Origin: an uncultured Eubacteriales bacterium | Lineage (GTDB): Bacteria; Bacillota; Clostridia; Oscillospirales; Oscillospiraceae | Length of the DNA stretch: 64,000 nt | NCBI GenBank assembly: GCA_900549475.1 | Contig: UROF01000003.1 | Location: 1 to 64,000, forward strand | Reading direction: 5' to 3' | Shown here: positions 33,253-41,285 of the stretch, piece by piece | Position numbering within the stretch: the stretch's first letter is position 1 | How the letters are laid out: every line of letters starts with the position of its first letter | Position numbers and translations under genes: made by a program | The notes under the pieces: generated by a model | What the model saw: only the letters and a program-made list of their open reading frames with translations | What the model was told of the DNA's origin: nothing | The model's database searches: none

Positions 33253-34551
33253 ACGGATTTTTTAATTACGCATTGGAAACTAGTCCTTCTTTGGATCGCT
33301 TCCGCTGAAACCGCAGTTTTTACCGGAGTTGGCCTTCTTGGTGGCAGCGCTCAGCGATGCGGATTGGAAAGATGGCCTATACTAGCTTCCATCGGTGGAC
33401 TGGCTGGCTTTGCAGCAGTATTTTTGACACACTTTTCTATCCATAAAATATGGCTGCTTCTGCTCCTGCCACTGGTTGCCATTATTTTTCATTACCTACT
33501 TTTTCTGCCATGGCCATGCGCAACACTGGCATCCGCTCTTGGCTGCGTTACTTGGGCCATGCAGCAACTCATCTGGAATATTCTCCTAAAAAATGAACTG
33601 GCTATGCTAGTCCCCCTTTGCACTCTAGCTTTAGTCGGAGCCATATATTTTTGGAAAAAGGGACTGCTTCCTGAAAATTACAGTCAATTTCTGGTCGCAG
33701 ACGGAAATAAATGCCGTCTCTCTCTCTATCTCTGGGCTACTACATTTCTGTTCCTCCTTCTGGCAGGCTGGATCACATACCTTTTAATTCGCCAGACCGT
33801 GTTTGACCAAACAGATCAAGTCATCCTGACCCTTGCTACCCTCTTTCTCTGGGCCATACTGCTGCTGTTTGTCCGAGGAAACGCCCACCACTTTGTAGAT
33901 CAGATAGAAGTATTGGTAGATAAACAATACCAAGCTGAACTTCAGAATTTCATGCAGGTCATCCGGTCTCAGCGCCACGACTTCAACTTTCATCTTCAAG
34001 CCATCTCGGCTATGCTGGAGCAAAAGCAATATGATGAGTGCCAGACTTATATCAACACCATGGTACAAAACGCCAGCCGTACCAATGATATTCTTCTGCT
34101 ACGCTCTCCTGCTATCAGCGCCATGCTCAGTACGTTCCAGGAAATCGCACTGCAAAAAGGCATTGATCTGGAAATTACGGTCTATAACGACTTTCAGCAC
34201 ATTCCCTGCACCGTTTATGAACTCAATACCATCATCGGCAATCTGATTCAAAATGCCATTGACGAAGTCGAGCTCCACCATAAGGATGAGCCGTGGATCA
34301 AGGTTCTCCTGTTAAAGCGTGGCGGCAACAACGTAGTTCGCGTAACCAATCCCTTCCACGACGTCCCGGAAAATCTCAAGCAAGCCCTGGAAGCCGGATA
34401 TTCCACCAAAAAAGGGAAGCACGAAGGGATCGGCCTAGCTTCTGTACAACGAATTCTGACCCGCCATGGCGGTCTGGTTTTTCCAGAATTTCAGGATGGT
34501 ACCGTCAGCTTTATCGCTCAGCTTCCTATCCGCTATCAAAATGAACCTTAA
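33253..34551 (+). CDS. GHKL-domain sensor histidine kinase
   Basis: An AgrC-like kinase. The N-terminal half has five to six membrane helices. Residues following hold the dimerisation/phospho-acceptor helix with QRHDFNFHLQAISAML, the N-box NTIIGNLIQNAIDEVE and the G-box GIGLASV. The first standard in-frame start is TTG 33364, which has no ribosome-binding site and would cut off a helix-forming stretch (FLITHWKLVLLWIASAETAVF). Further up, AAGGAGG (33239-33245) is ideally spaced for codon 33253, which reads ACG. I place the start there with low certainty: either ACG initiation or a mutated ATG. Confidence 0.85.
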   Translation, partial: TDFLITHWKLVLLWIASAETAVFTGVGLLGGSAQRCGLERWPILASIGGLAGFAAVFLTHFSIHKIWLLLLLPLVAIIFHYLLFLPWPCATLASALGCVTWAMQQLIWNILLKNELAMLVPLCTLALVGAIYFWKKGLLPENYSQFLVADGNKCRLSLYLWATTFLFLLLAGWITYLLIRQTVFDQTDQVILTLATLFLWAILLLFVRGNAHHFVDQIEVLVDKQYQAELQNFMQVIRSQRHDFNFHLQAISAMLEQKQYDECQTYINTMVQNASRTNDILLLRSPAISAMLSTFQEIALQKGIDLEITVYNDFQHIPCTVYELNTIIGNLIQNAIDEVELHHKDEPWIKVLLLKRGGNNVVRVTNPFHDVPENLKQALEAGYSTKKGKHEGIGLASVQRILTRHGGLVFPEFQDGTVSFIAQLPIRYQNEP

Positions 34552-34557
34552 CAGGCA

Positions 34558-34596
34558 GAAAGCCGTGGGAACACAGTACGTTCCCACGGCTTTCCT
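34558..34596. terminator. Bidirectional terminator
   Basis: A 14-bp stem (AAAGCCGTGGGAAC with GTTCCCACGGCTTT, about 34559-34593) with a 7-nt loop lies between the converging kinase and TSCPD genes. Confidence 0.85.
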
Positions 34597-34614
34597 ATAT
34601 CGTAGCACAGGATA

Positions 34615-34881
34615 TCAGAGCGTTTCGCCCATCTCAGCATAACATGCTGCAATTGCATTGGCCAGCTCACCAGGACAAGAGTGGCCGCCATGACATTCGA
34701 CACCTTTTGTCCGGATGTATACTTCCCGGGCAGGCATACCCTCCACCAAGCGGTTAATACCGGTGGTATTGCCTCTGCATCCTCCGTATAAATCCACGTT
34801 GTGGAGGATACCGTCAACGAGATCAAAGCTGATTTCTGTGCAGCAAACCCCTACCGGCTTATATGTAAAATGTTTGGTCAT
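34615..34881 (-). CDS. TSCPD-domain small protein, copy 1
   Basis: An 88-residue protein of the TIGR03905-like TSCPD family: YKPVGVCCTEISFDLVDG, GGCRGNTTG and CHGGHSCPGELANAI. The four to five conserved cysteines suggest metal binding. The family hallmark TSCPD reads HSCPG here, so the terminal Asp is lost. Function of the family is unknown; related domains sit at the C-terminus of some ribonucleotide reductases. It is the last gene of the minus-strand operon starting at 40713. ATG 34881 is preceded by a GGAAAGGA stretch; the longer frame from 34965 overlaps the ABC gene and is rejected. Confidence 0.85.
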   Translation of the reverse strand: MTKHFTYKPVGVCCTEISFDLVDGILHNVDLYGGCRGNTTGINRLVEGMPAREVYIRTKGVECHGGHSCPGELANAIAACYAEMGETL

Positions 34882-34912
34882 GCGGCTTATTTCCTTTCCT
34901 TGTTTCTCCTTC

Positions 34913-36655
34913 TCATACCGCCAACTGCAAATCGCAGTAGCGCCGGTACAATTCGTTGGATGCATACAGCTCTTTATGGGTACCTTCTGCTTCTACGCAC
35001 CCCTTATTGACCACTACGATATGATCCGCAGTGACGACAGTACGCAGATTATGTGCAACCACAATACTGGTACGGCCGCGCATCAGGTTACCCAGAGCCA
35101 CCTGCACTTCCGTAGCATTCTGGGGATCCAGGCTACTGGTTGCTTCATCCAGCAGCAGATAATCCGGGTTCTTGATGGCCGTCCGCGCTATGGCAATGCG
35201 CTGACGTTCACCGCCGGATAACTTGCCGCCAATCTGTCCGACATTGCTGTCAAAGCCTTCCGGCAGAGTTTGGATAAAATCATAAATATTGGCGATTTTT
35301 GCTGCTCTGACCAATTCCTCGTCAGAAGCAGGCTTATCCAAACCATAGTTTACATTCTCACGAATGGTACCGGAAAGCAGCGGGCTCATCTGAGGCACAT
35401 AGCCAAATGCCCGGCGCCACTCATTCAAATGGAACGTTTCTGCATTTACGTTCCCAAAGCAGATCTGGCCACTCTGAGGCTGATAGAATCGCTCGATCAA
35501 ACTCAGCATCGTCGTCTTGCCAGAACCGCTGGGTCCTACAATCGCCGTGGTCTTTCCCTGGGGGAAGGTGCAGCTGACATTGTGCAGCACTTCTGTGTCG
35601 CCATAGGCGAACGTGACATTTTGGAAGCGAATATCTTCGTCCGGAACATTGAAGCTCCGCTCCCGCTCCATTTCCTCACTCTTGACGCTCACCAGTTCCG
35701 TAATGTTCACCGTCGCGCCTTGGGTCTGCTTAATGAAGCCCCAAATCTGAGAAAGCATGCTGACCATGCCTGTAAGAGAACCAAGGTACATGAAAATGGT
35801 CACAATATCACCAGTCTGCATCTCGCCGTTGGCAATAAGCACCGCGCTGTAAATCAAAATGATCACTTGGCAGATCGCACCGGAGAGCTGCTGCAAAGGT
35901 GTGGTGATAAGGCCGATCTTGGCGCTGTAAATCTTGGCGTCATACATATCCATAGCGGCCTTTGTACCCCGGGCTGCTTCCTGCTTCTCAGCAGAGCAGG
36001 CCTTTACCAGTCGCAGATTATTCAGCCCCTCCGCCACATAATTTGTAAAGCGGGACAACGCAGACTGGTTTCTGTTTTTTACCTTGTACTGCAGCCGGCC
36101 GCAAATAACAGTGATGACCAGTGTAAAGGGAATACTCATAGCAAACGGGATCACAAGTTTACTGTTGATGGCATAAATATTCTGCAGCATCAGATAGGTA
36201 TAGTGTCCATAGGTATAGATCTGGAAGAAATACATAATACCTACACTGAGCTGACTGGCATCACTGTTGATCCGGCTGACCAAAGAAGTAGGATTATGCT
36301 CATCCAGCGTTACCATGGGGAGACGCAGGAATTTTCCCCAGGCAACATGCTGCACTTTCCGCGTAATGCCAATACCACACCAGCTGTTGAAAATATTCAC
36401 CGCCAGGAAAATTGGCAGACCTGCTATTGAATAGAGGAAATATCTGCCCAGCATACCGGGATTGCTCAGCGCATTTCCATTCATGATCTCGCCGGTGAGC
36501 TTGGGGATCAGAACCAGGACCTCATTTTGGATCATGCAGAGAATCAGATAAATCAGATACAAAAACCATGGCGGCCGTGTAATCCGCATCAAGCTCCACA
36601 ATGCCCTCCAGGGATGCTTCTTTGCGTCAACATCAAATTGTGTCGTTGTCTTCAT
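34913..36655 (-). CDS. ABC exporter half-transporter, subunit B
   Basis: A 580-residue half-transporter: six-helix type-1 exporter domain (about 30-320) and an ATPase (about 340-575) with Walker A GPSGSGKTTMLSL, signature LSGGERQRIAIA, Walker B LLLDEATSSLD and the H-loop VVAHN. It pairs with the upstream gene (3-bp gap) as a heterodimer that exports lipids, peptides or drugs. No peptidase C39 domain is present, so any leader peptide would need a separate protease; an M16 peptidase lies nearby. Confidence 0.92.
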   Translation of the reverse strand: MKTTTQFDVDAKKHPWRALWSLMRITRPPWFLYLIYLILCMIQNEVLVLIPKLTGEIMNGNALSNPGMLGRYFLYSIAGLPIFLAVNIFNSWCGIGITRKVQHVAWGKFLRLPMVTLDEHNPTSLVSRINSDASQLSVGIMYFFQIYTYGHYTYLMLQNIYAINSKLVIPFAMSIPFTLVITVICGRLQYKVKNRNQSALSRFTNYVAEGLNNLRLVKACSAEKQEAARGTKAAMDMYDAKIYSAKIGLITTPLQQLSGAICQVIILIYSAVLIANGEMQTGDIVTIFMYLGSLTGMVSMLSQIWGFIKQTQGATVNITELVSVKSEEMERERSFNVPDEDIRFQNVTFAYGDTEVLHNVSCTFPQGKTTAIVGPSGSGKTTMLSLIERFYQPQSGQICFGNVNAETFHLNEWRRAFGYVPQMSPLLSGTIRENVNYGLDKPASDEELVRAAKIANIYDFIQTLPEGFDSNVGQIGGKLSGGERQRIAIARTAIKNPDYLLLDEATSSLDPQNATEVQVALGNLMRGRTSIVVAHNLRTVVTADHIVVVNKGCVEAEGTHKELYASNELYRRYCDLQLAV

Positions 36656-36658
36656 TCC

Positions 36659-38419
36659 TTACACCCCCACTTTCGCAGTAACATTCTGTTTCTGAAATGC
36701 TACCATTTGGCGGTACAGATCATCATTCTTCATAAGCTCACTGTGGGTTCCCTTACCATGGACCTTGCCCGCTGCCATGACAACAATCTGATCCGCATTT
36801 TGAACGCTGTCCAGGCGATGTGCTACCATTACCGTAGTGAGGCCCTTTGTTACATTCACCAGGGCCTCATTTACCTTTGCCTCGCTCTCTGCGTCCAGGT
36901 TGGCAGTTACTTCATCCAGCAGCAACAACTGCGGATCCCGCAGGATCGCTCTGGCAATACCAATACGCTGCCGCTGTCCTCCTGAGAGCTTACCGCCGCT
37001 CTCTCCCACTTTTGTGTCAAACCCCTTCTCCATCGTTTTCACAAATTCTGTTACGCAAGCGGCATCCACAGCCTTCTGGAACTCTTCCTCACTGACCGTA
37101 CGGCTGAGGCCATACAAGATATTTTCACGGATTGTTCCATCAAACAAAAGTGTATCCTGGGAAACATAGCCGATGGCATCACGCCACGCAGAAAGCGCAT
37201 AGCGGGAAATCGGGTTCTCCCCCACATTGATACTGCCGGACGACGGCTGGTAAAAACGATCCAGCAGACTCAGCAACGTAGACTTTCCAGATCCGCTGGG
37301 ACCAACCAGAGCAGTAACCTTCCCCTGGGGGATACGCAGGCTCACATTGCTCAAAACAGCCTTATCTCCATAGCGGAAGGTAAGATCCTCTACACTAAGA
37401 TCCTTCTCGCCCAAGTCAACATTCTCATCACCGGAATAGTTGTCCAGAGGATCTGTAGCCAGTGACGCAATCCGGCTGGCCGCGCCCTGGGCATCCTTCA
37501 GGCCTGTCCACACACTCATCAGATTTCTGACATCCGTCAGAAGATTTCCGGAAAACAGATAGAATGCCAACCAGATATCCACTGTGATAGCACCAATAGA
37601 AGTCAGCCATGCACCAACCAAAACAGTAACAATATTATTGATCGTACCCGACTGGCTCACAATACCCATAACTGTGATCTGCATGGCATTGTACTTAAAC
37701 GAGGTCATATTCAGCTCCTCAATGACCTCATGTCCCCGTTTATCCTCCTGCTCCTCCTTCACAAAGGTCTTCACAAGAGGAAGATGAGTCAAGGTTTCCG
37801 CCAGATAGCCACTGAGCTTGGCAAGCTTTCCCTGAACCTTGTCCATCCGTTTGTAGTGGACATGGCCTTCCCACAAACCGCCTAAAATAGTAAGCGGAAC
37901 CATGATGGCTTCTGCAATCGCCAGCCGATAATCATAGGTGAAAAGGATCATAAATGTTGCGATCAGTGTATACAGCGAAGTCAGAAGGCGGCTGGGAATA
38001 TGTACCAGGTTGGCACTGACCAGATCCGTATCACTGGTAAGCCGGGTAATAAAGTCTCGGGACATATTCTTATCATAATAAGCTGTGGGCAGGCGTAAAA
38101 TACGACCCCACACCGCATCCCGCAACCGCAAGGAAAATTTTGCATTGGTAAACTCATCCAGAGCAGAGCTTGCACCAGTCAAAAGTGCTTTTCCAATCAC
38201 TACCGCCACCATCAGTGAAAGTGTAGCAATACTGATGTCACCTGCTGTAATCTGCTGCGTATACTGAGGGAACAACAGAAACAGCTTTGATTTTGTCAAA
38301 TCCAATACACACAGCGCGATAATGGCCAGCCACGGAAGCTTTGTTACGCTCAGAAGCTTGGCAAAAGGCACCCACACGCGAGAACGGCGCCTAGTCGTTT
38401 CGTTGGGCAATTCCTTCAT
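36659..38419 (-). CDS. ABC exporter half-transporter, subunit A
   Basis: A 586-residue partner of the previous gene: membrane domain about 35-320 and ATPase with GPSGSGKSTLLSLLDRF, LSGGQRQRIGIARA, LLLLDEVTANLD and MVAHRLD. Both ATPases keep the catalytic Glu and H-loop His, so neither site looks degenerate. It lies 24 bp downstream of the trigger-factor-like gene. Confidence 0.92.
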   Translation of the reverse strand: MKELPNETTRRRSRVWVPFAKLLSVTKLPWLAIIALCVLDLTKSKLFLLFPQYTQQITAGDISIATLSLMVAVVIGKALLTGASSALDEFTNAKFSLRLRDAVWGRILRLPTAYYDKNMSRDFITRLTSDTDLVSANLVHIPSRLLTSLYTLIATFMILFTYDYRLAIAEAIMVPLTILGGLWEGHVHYKRMDKVQGKLAKLSGYLAETLTHLPLVKTFVKEEQEDKRGHEVIEELNMTSFKYNAMQITVMGIVSQSGTINNIVTVLVGAWLTSIGAITVDIWLAFYLFSGNLLTDVRNLMSVWTGLKDAQGAASRIASLATDPLDNYSGDENVDLGEKDLSVEDLTFRYGDKAVLSNVSLRIPQGKVTALVGPSGSGKSTLLSLLDRFYQPSSGSINVGENPISRYALSAWRDAIGYVSQDTLLFDGTIRENILYGLSRTVSEEEFQKAVDAACVTEFVKTMEKGFDTKVGESGGKLSGGQRQRIGIARAILRDPQLLLLDEVTANLDAESEAKVNEALVNVTKGLTTVMVAHRLDSVQNADQIVVMAAGKVHGKGTHSELMKNDDLYRQMVAFQKQNVTAKVGV

Positions 38420-38443
38420 GAATATTCCCCTCCCTACTTTATC

Positions 38444-39397
38444 TCAGTCTTCAGTTTCTATGATCGTGAATTGATCGTTATAGCAATTGGGCAGATACTC
38501 TGTTTCAAGGTACCATTTGGGTGCCATACGCAGGTAGTCTTCATATGGATACTTGACCTCCGCAAGGGATACATTGCTCTGTTCAGCAATCTCCCGACAC
38601 TTGGCCAAGTAGGTTTCCCTGTTAAACGACACGCCGTTTTGCTCAGCATAGTGGCGGGCAACCAGGTCCACCGCTATATCCTTCCAGCACTCCTCCCGCA
38701 AAATTCCTACCGCTTCCTCCACAGTTTCAGCTTTCCTATGGATCTGCTTGGTAACCGCTTCCGGCAGGAACTCAGCCAACGGCTTGTCCTCTTCTACCCT
38801 GGCATTTTTGCGTATGTTGTCTAATACGACAGCATACCACCTATCAACCATCTCCTCCGGGATATCAAAAACAGAACGTTCCAGGATCTGTTGCTTCACA
38901 TACTGGGCCAACCCGCTTTTCTTCTGCCCTTTGTAGATCTTCAGCACCTGGTCAAAAACATATTGTCGGTACTCCGCCTCGGTGGAAACACCTTCAATAT
39001 GTAGGGGCGGGATATGCGCATCTTCCAATTCTGGAATATACCGTCTAAAGACCCTTCGAACATAAATTCTTACATCTGAGCCTTTTACTGTAACGGCCAT
39101 CTCTTCTCCACACTTCATCCCCGTCAGAACGGACTCCACTTCAGGGATAAAAAATCCCATTCTGACGTTAATGTGCTGCTCTTTCCTCTGCAACGCAGGA
39201 TCACTGCTCTCCAGGTCCACAATTGCAATATCCCCCGGCTGAATCGGACCTTCCTCCGGCATAATACGCAAATAGCGTCTGGCTGCACGATCCAGCATCG
39301 CTTTGATCTTGGAACGAGGAACTTTGACTTCCAGAAGCTTATGGGGAATGGTCAGCTCTCTGAAATCAAATAGTTCCGTTATTTTTGCCTGCTGCAT
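38444..39397 (-). CDS. Trigger-factor-like protein, copy 1
   Basis: A 317-residue protein with the middle and C-terminal parts of trigger factor. Residues 45-125 are an FKBP-like domain (GPIQPGDIAIVDLESSD, then GFFIPEVESVLTGMKCGEEMAVTV). Residues 130-310 are the long helical substrate-cradle domain (QYVKQQILERSVFDIPEEMVDRW). The ribosome-docking domain with its GFRKGKVP-type loop is absent, replaced by about 40 residues starting ITELFDFRELTIPHKLLEVKVP. A chaperone or isomerase acting on the exported cargo is inference. It is paralogous to 39751-40713. Confidence 0.7.
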   Translation of the reverse strand: MQQAKITELFDFRELTIPHKLLEVKVPRSKIKAMLDRAARRYLRIMPEEGPIQPGDIAIVDLESSDPALQRKEQHINVRMGFFIPEVESVLTGMKCGEEMAVTVKGSDVRIYVRRVFRRYIPELEDAHIPPLHIEGVSTEAEYRQYVFDQVLKIYKGQKKSGLAQYVKQQILERSVFDIPEEMVDRWYAVVLDNIRKNARVEEDKPLAEFLPEAVTKQIHRKAETVEEAVGILREECWKDIAVDLVARHYAEQNGVSFNRETYLAKCREIAEQSNVSLAEVKYPYEDYLRMAPKWYLETEYLPNCYNDQFTIIETED

Positions 39398-39474
39398 GAT
39401 CGCGGCCCCCCTCCTCTCCAGTATGGTTCACTGCATGGGCTGCCATGCGTTTCTCTCTCTTAATAAAAAGCAGG

Positions 39475-39726
39475 TTACTCAGCCATGCACTGTTCCAAGG
39501 CAATTGCCAACTGATTGGGGCAGGAATTTCCGCCGTGGCAGTCGATTCCCTTGCACCGTTTGATAACATCCTGTGCCCTCATTCCCTCACTGAGATGAGC
39601 CACACCCTGTGAATTGCCGCGGCAGCCGCCTACAATTTCCACATTATGTACCACACCGTCTACAAGATCAAAGTTGATTTCTTTGGCACACACGCCAGTA
39701 GGTTTATATGTATAGTGTTTATCCAT
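39475..39726 (-). CDS. TSCPD-domain small protein, copy 2
   Basis: An 83-residue paralogue of 34615-34881 (YKPTGVCAKEINFDLVDG, GGCRGNSQG, CHGGNSCPNQLAIAL). The hallmark reads NSCPN, again without the Asp. Three consecutive ATGs begin the frame; the third (39726) is best spaced from GGGAG. It lies between the two trigger-factor-like genes. Confidence 0.85.
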   Translation of the reverse strand: MDKHYTYKPTGVCAKEINFDLVDGVVHNVEIVGGCRGNSQGVAHLSEGMRAQDVIKRCKGIDCHGGNSCPNQLAIALEQCMAE

Positions 39727-39750
39727 CATCATTACTCCCTTTCAGATTTT

Positions 39751-40713
39751 TTACTTTTCCATGTCCAGGACTACGCTGCACTGCTTGCTGTACTGCTTTG
39801 GCAAACATGTCTGCTTGAAATAGTTAATGGGTTCATAAAAGCAATACATCGCATAAGGGTACCGTGCCCGGGTTTCTTCTACCGCACAGCCATTCTCCTT
39901 GGCATAATTGGTAATCAGCTCCTCATACGCCTTTTCATCGAATGACAGGCCATCAGCTTGCGCATAGTGCCGGCAAATAGTCAGGCACGCAATATCGTTC
40001 CAGCTATCCTCCCAAAGAAGCTTCTTTGCTTCCTCCAGGCTTCCTATCTTTTTGTGAAACACCTGGGCCAAACTCTCTGTCAGGAAATCTTCCTCTGGGA
40101 TATCCGGTGCGATTCCCCGCTGCTTGCGCAGCATCACTACCTGCTCACGGCACCTGTCCTGGATCACCTCGTCCGGAATGTCAAATTCCGACTTCTCGAT
40201 CATTTGAGTCACCACATAGTCTGCAATCTGGCTGACTTTGCGCTTCGTATACATCTTTCCATAATCATCAAACAGATAATCGCGGTACTGCGCAATGGTG
40301 CAGATGCCATCCAAGCCCAGCGCCACTATGTGTGCATCACTGAGCTCTGGAATATGGCGGCGGTGGATGCTCTTCACCCGGACAGCAACTTCGTTGTCCT
40401 CCCAACGCACCGTCTGCTGTTCTCCTTCTTTCATGCCAACTAAGGCACTTTCCACTTCTGCACTGCAATATCCTTTGCCTACATTGATGTGGTACCCCTC
40501 CAATTGCCACTGTGGATCCTTACTGACCGTATCCACAACAACAATGTCACCAGACGCTACAGGCCCCGCCTCCCGGGTGATGGTGGCATGTTGCTTTGCC
40601 GCCCGGGCCAACTCCTTGTCAATAAGAGATCCGGGGACCTTCACTTCCAGCATCTTCTCAGGAACCGGGATCTCCCGATAATCCACCAACTTGACGATTT
40701 TTACTCGTTCCAT
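39751..40713 (-). CDS. Trigger-factor-like protein, copy 2
   Basis: A 320-residue paralogue of 38444-39397 with the same architecture: a 45-residue lead (VKLVDYREIPVPEKMLEVKVP), an FKBP-like domain (GPVASGDIVVVDTVSKD, GKGYCSAEVESALVGMKEGEQQTV) and a helical C-terminal domain (QMIEKSEFDIPDEVIQDRC). AAAGGAG precedes ATG 40713; the frame to 40815 would include the promoter and is rejected. First gene of the operon TF2-TSCPD2-TF1-ABC-A-ABC-B-TSCPD1. Confidence 0.7.
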   Translation of the reverse strand: MERVKIVKLVDYREIPVPEKMLEVKVPGSLIDKELARAAKQHATITREAGPVASGDIVVVDTVSKDPQWQLEGYHINVGKGYCSAEVESALVGMKEGEQQTVRWEDNEVAVRVKSIHRRHIPELSDAHIVALGLDGICTIAQYRDYLFDDYGKMYTKRKVSQIADYVVTQMIEKSEFDIPDEVIQDRCREQVVMLRKQRGIAPDIPEEDFLTESLAQVFHKKIGSLEEAKKLLWEDSWNDIACLTICRHYAQADGLSFDEKAYEELITNYAKENGCAVEETRARYPYAMYCFYEPINYFKQTCLPKQYSKQCSVVLDMEK

Positions 40714-40800
40714 AGTTGCAGTTGCTCCTTTTTGTTTGTTGGGTGGGCCCGCCATATGCAACGCCCTCTGCGACGCTACGCTATCATCAGCGTATAACGC

Positions 40801-40809
40801 ATTATAGCA
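40801..40809 (-). promoter_or_regulatory. Extended -10 promoter of the TF/TSCPD/exporter operon
   Basis: Minus strand TGCTATAAT (40809-40801) with no good -35 17 bp upstream (CACACA), suggesting dependence on an activator such as the LytTR regulator. The roughly 400 bp from here to the M16 promoter hold no convincing gene. Confidence 0.5.
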
Positions 40810-41214
40810 AAGCATTTTTCAGCTGTGTGGGTAGATGTCTACTTTTGCAGTTTTGGCGTCTATTTTGACACATGCGTGGTCGATTCCGGCAGGCAGACCT
40901 TTACAATTCCTGTGCTGCAGGCACTCATAGGCAAGAGTAACCATTCCATTCAACTTCTGGTATTGTATATAAACGACAAAAGCTACCAAACCATTTCCTT
41001 CTTTTTTGCCTGCCATTACGAAATGTAGGCGATTAGAAAACGAGTCTCTCAAACACATTTTGGCCACTTAATTTTTATACATTTTATGCAGAAACGCATT
41101 TATTTATATGCGTCATCCTATTGCCATGGGCCAGGTCAAAACATCCATCTGTGCCGGAATATGTCAAAAATGAGACAGAACAGCGCAGGAAGAGGCCAAA
41201 ATAAGCAGATCATC

Positions 41215-41243
41215 TTGTCGCCCGACCTAAAAATTTCTATAAT
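41215..41243 (+). promoter_or_regulatory. Promoter of the M16 peptidase gene
   Basis: TTGTCG (41215-41220), 17-bp spacer, TATAAT (41238-41243), about 43 bp before ATG 41286. Confidence 0.7.
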
Positions 41244-41285
41244 ACAGGACAAATAAGGTGGGCTTCCCCACAAAGCAAGGTGATT

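Noticed and set aside
40819..41067. 82-residue minus-strand open frame between the TF-like and M16 genes
   Set aside because: No ribosome-binding site, overlaps the promoter region, and an opposite-strand frame of similar quality exists. The short Cys/His-containing end could be real but cannot be supported.
41112..41180. Short plus-strand frame with two cysteines (ending CAGICQK), considered as a peptide precursor for the exporter
   Set aside because: No Shine-Dalgarno sequence, upstream of the M16 promoter rather than behind a promoter, and only about 20 residues.
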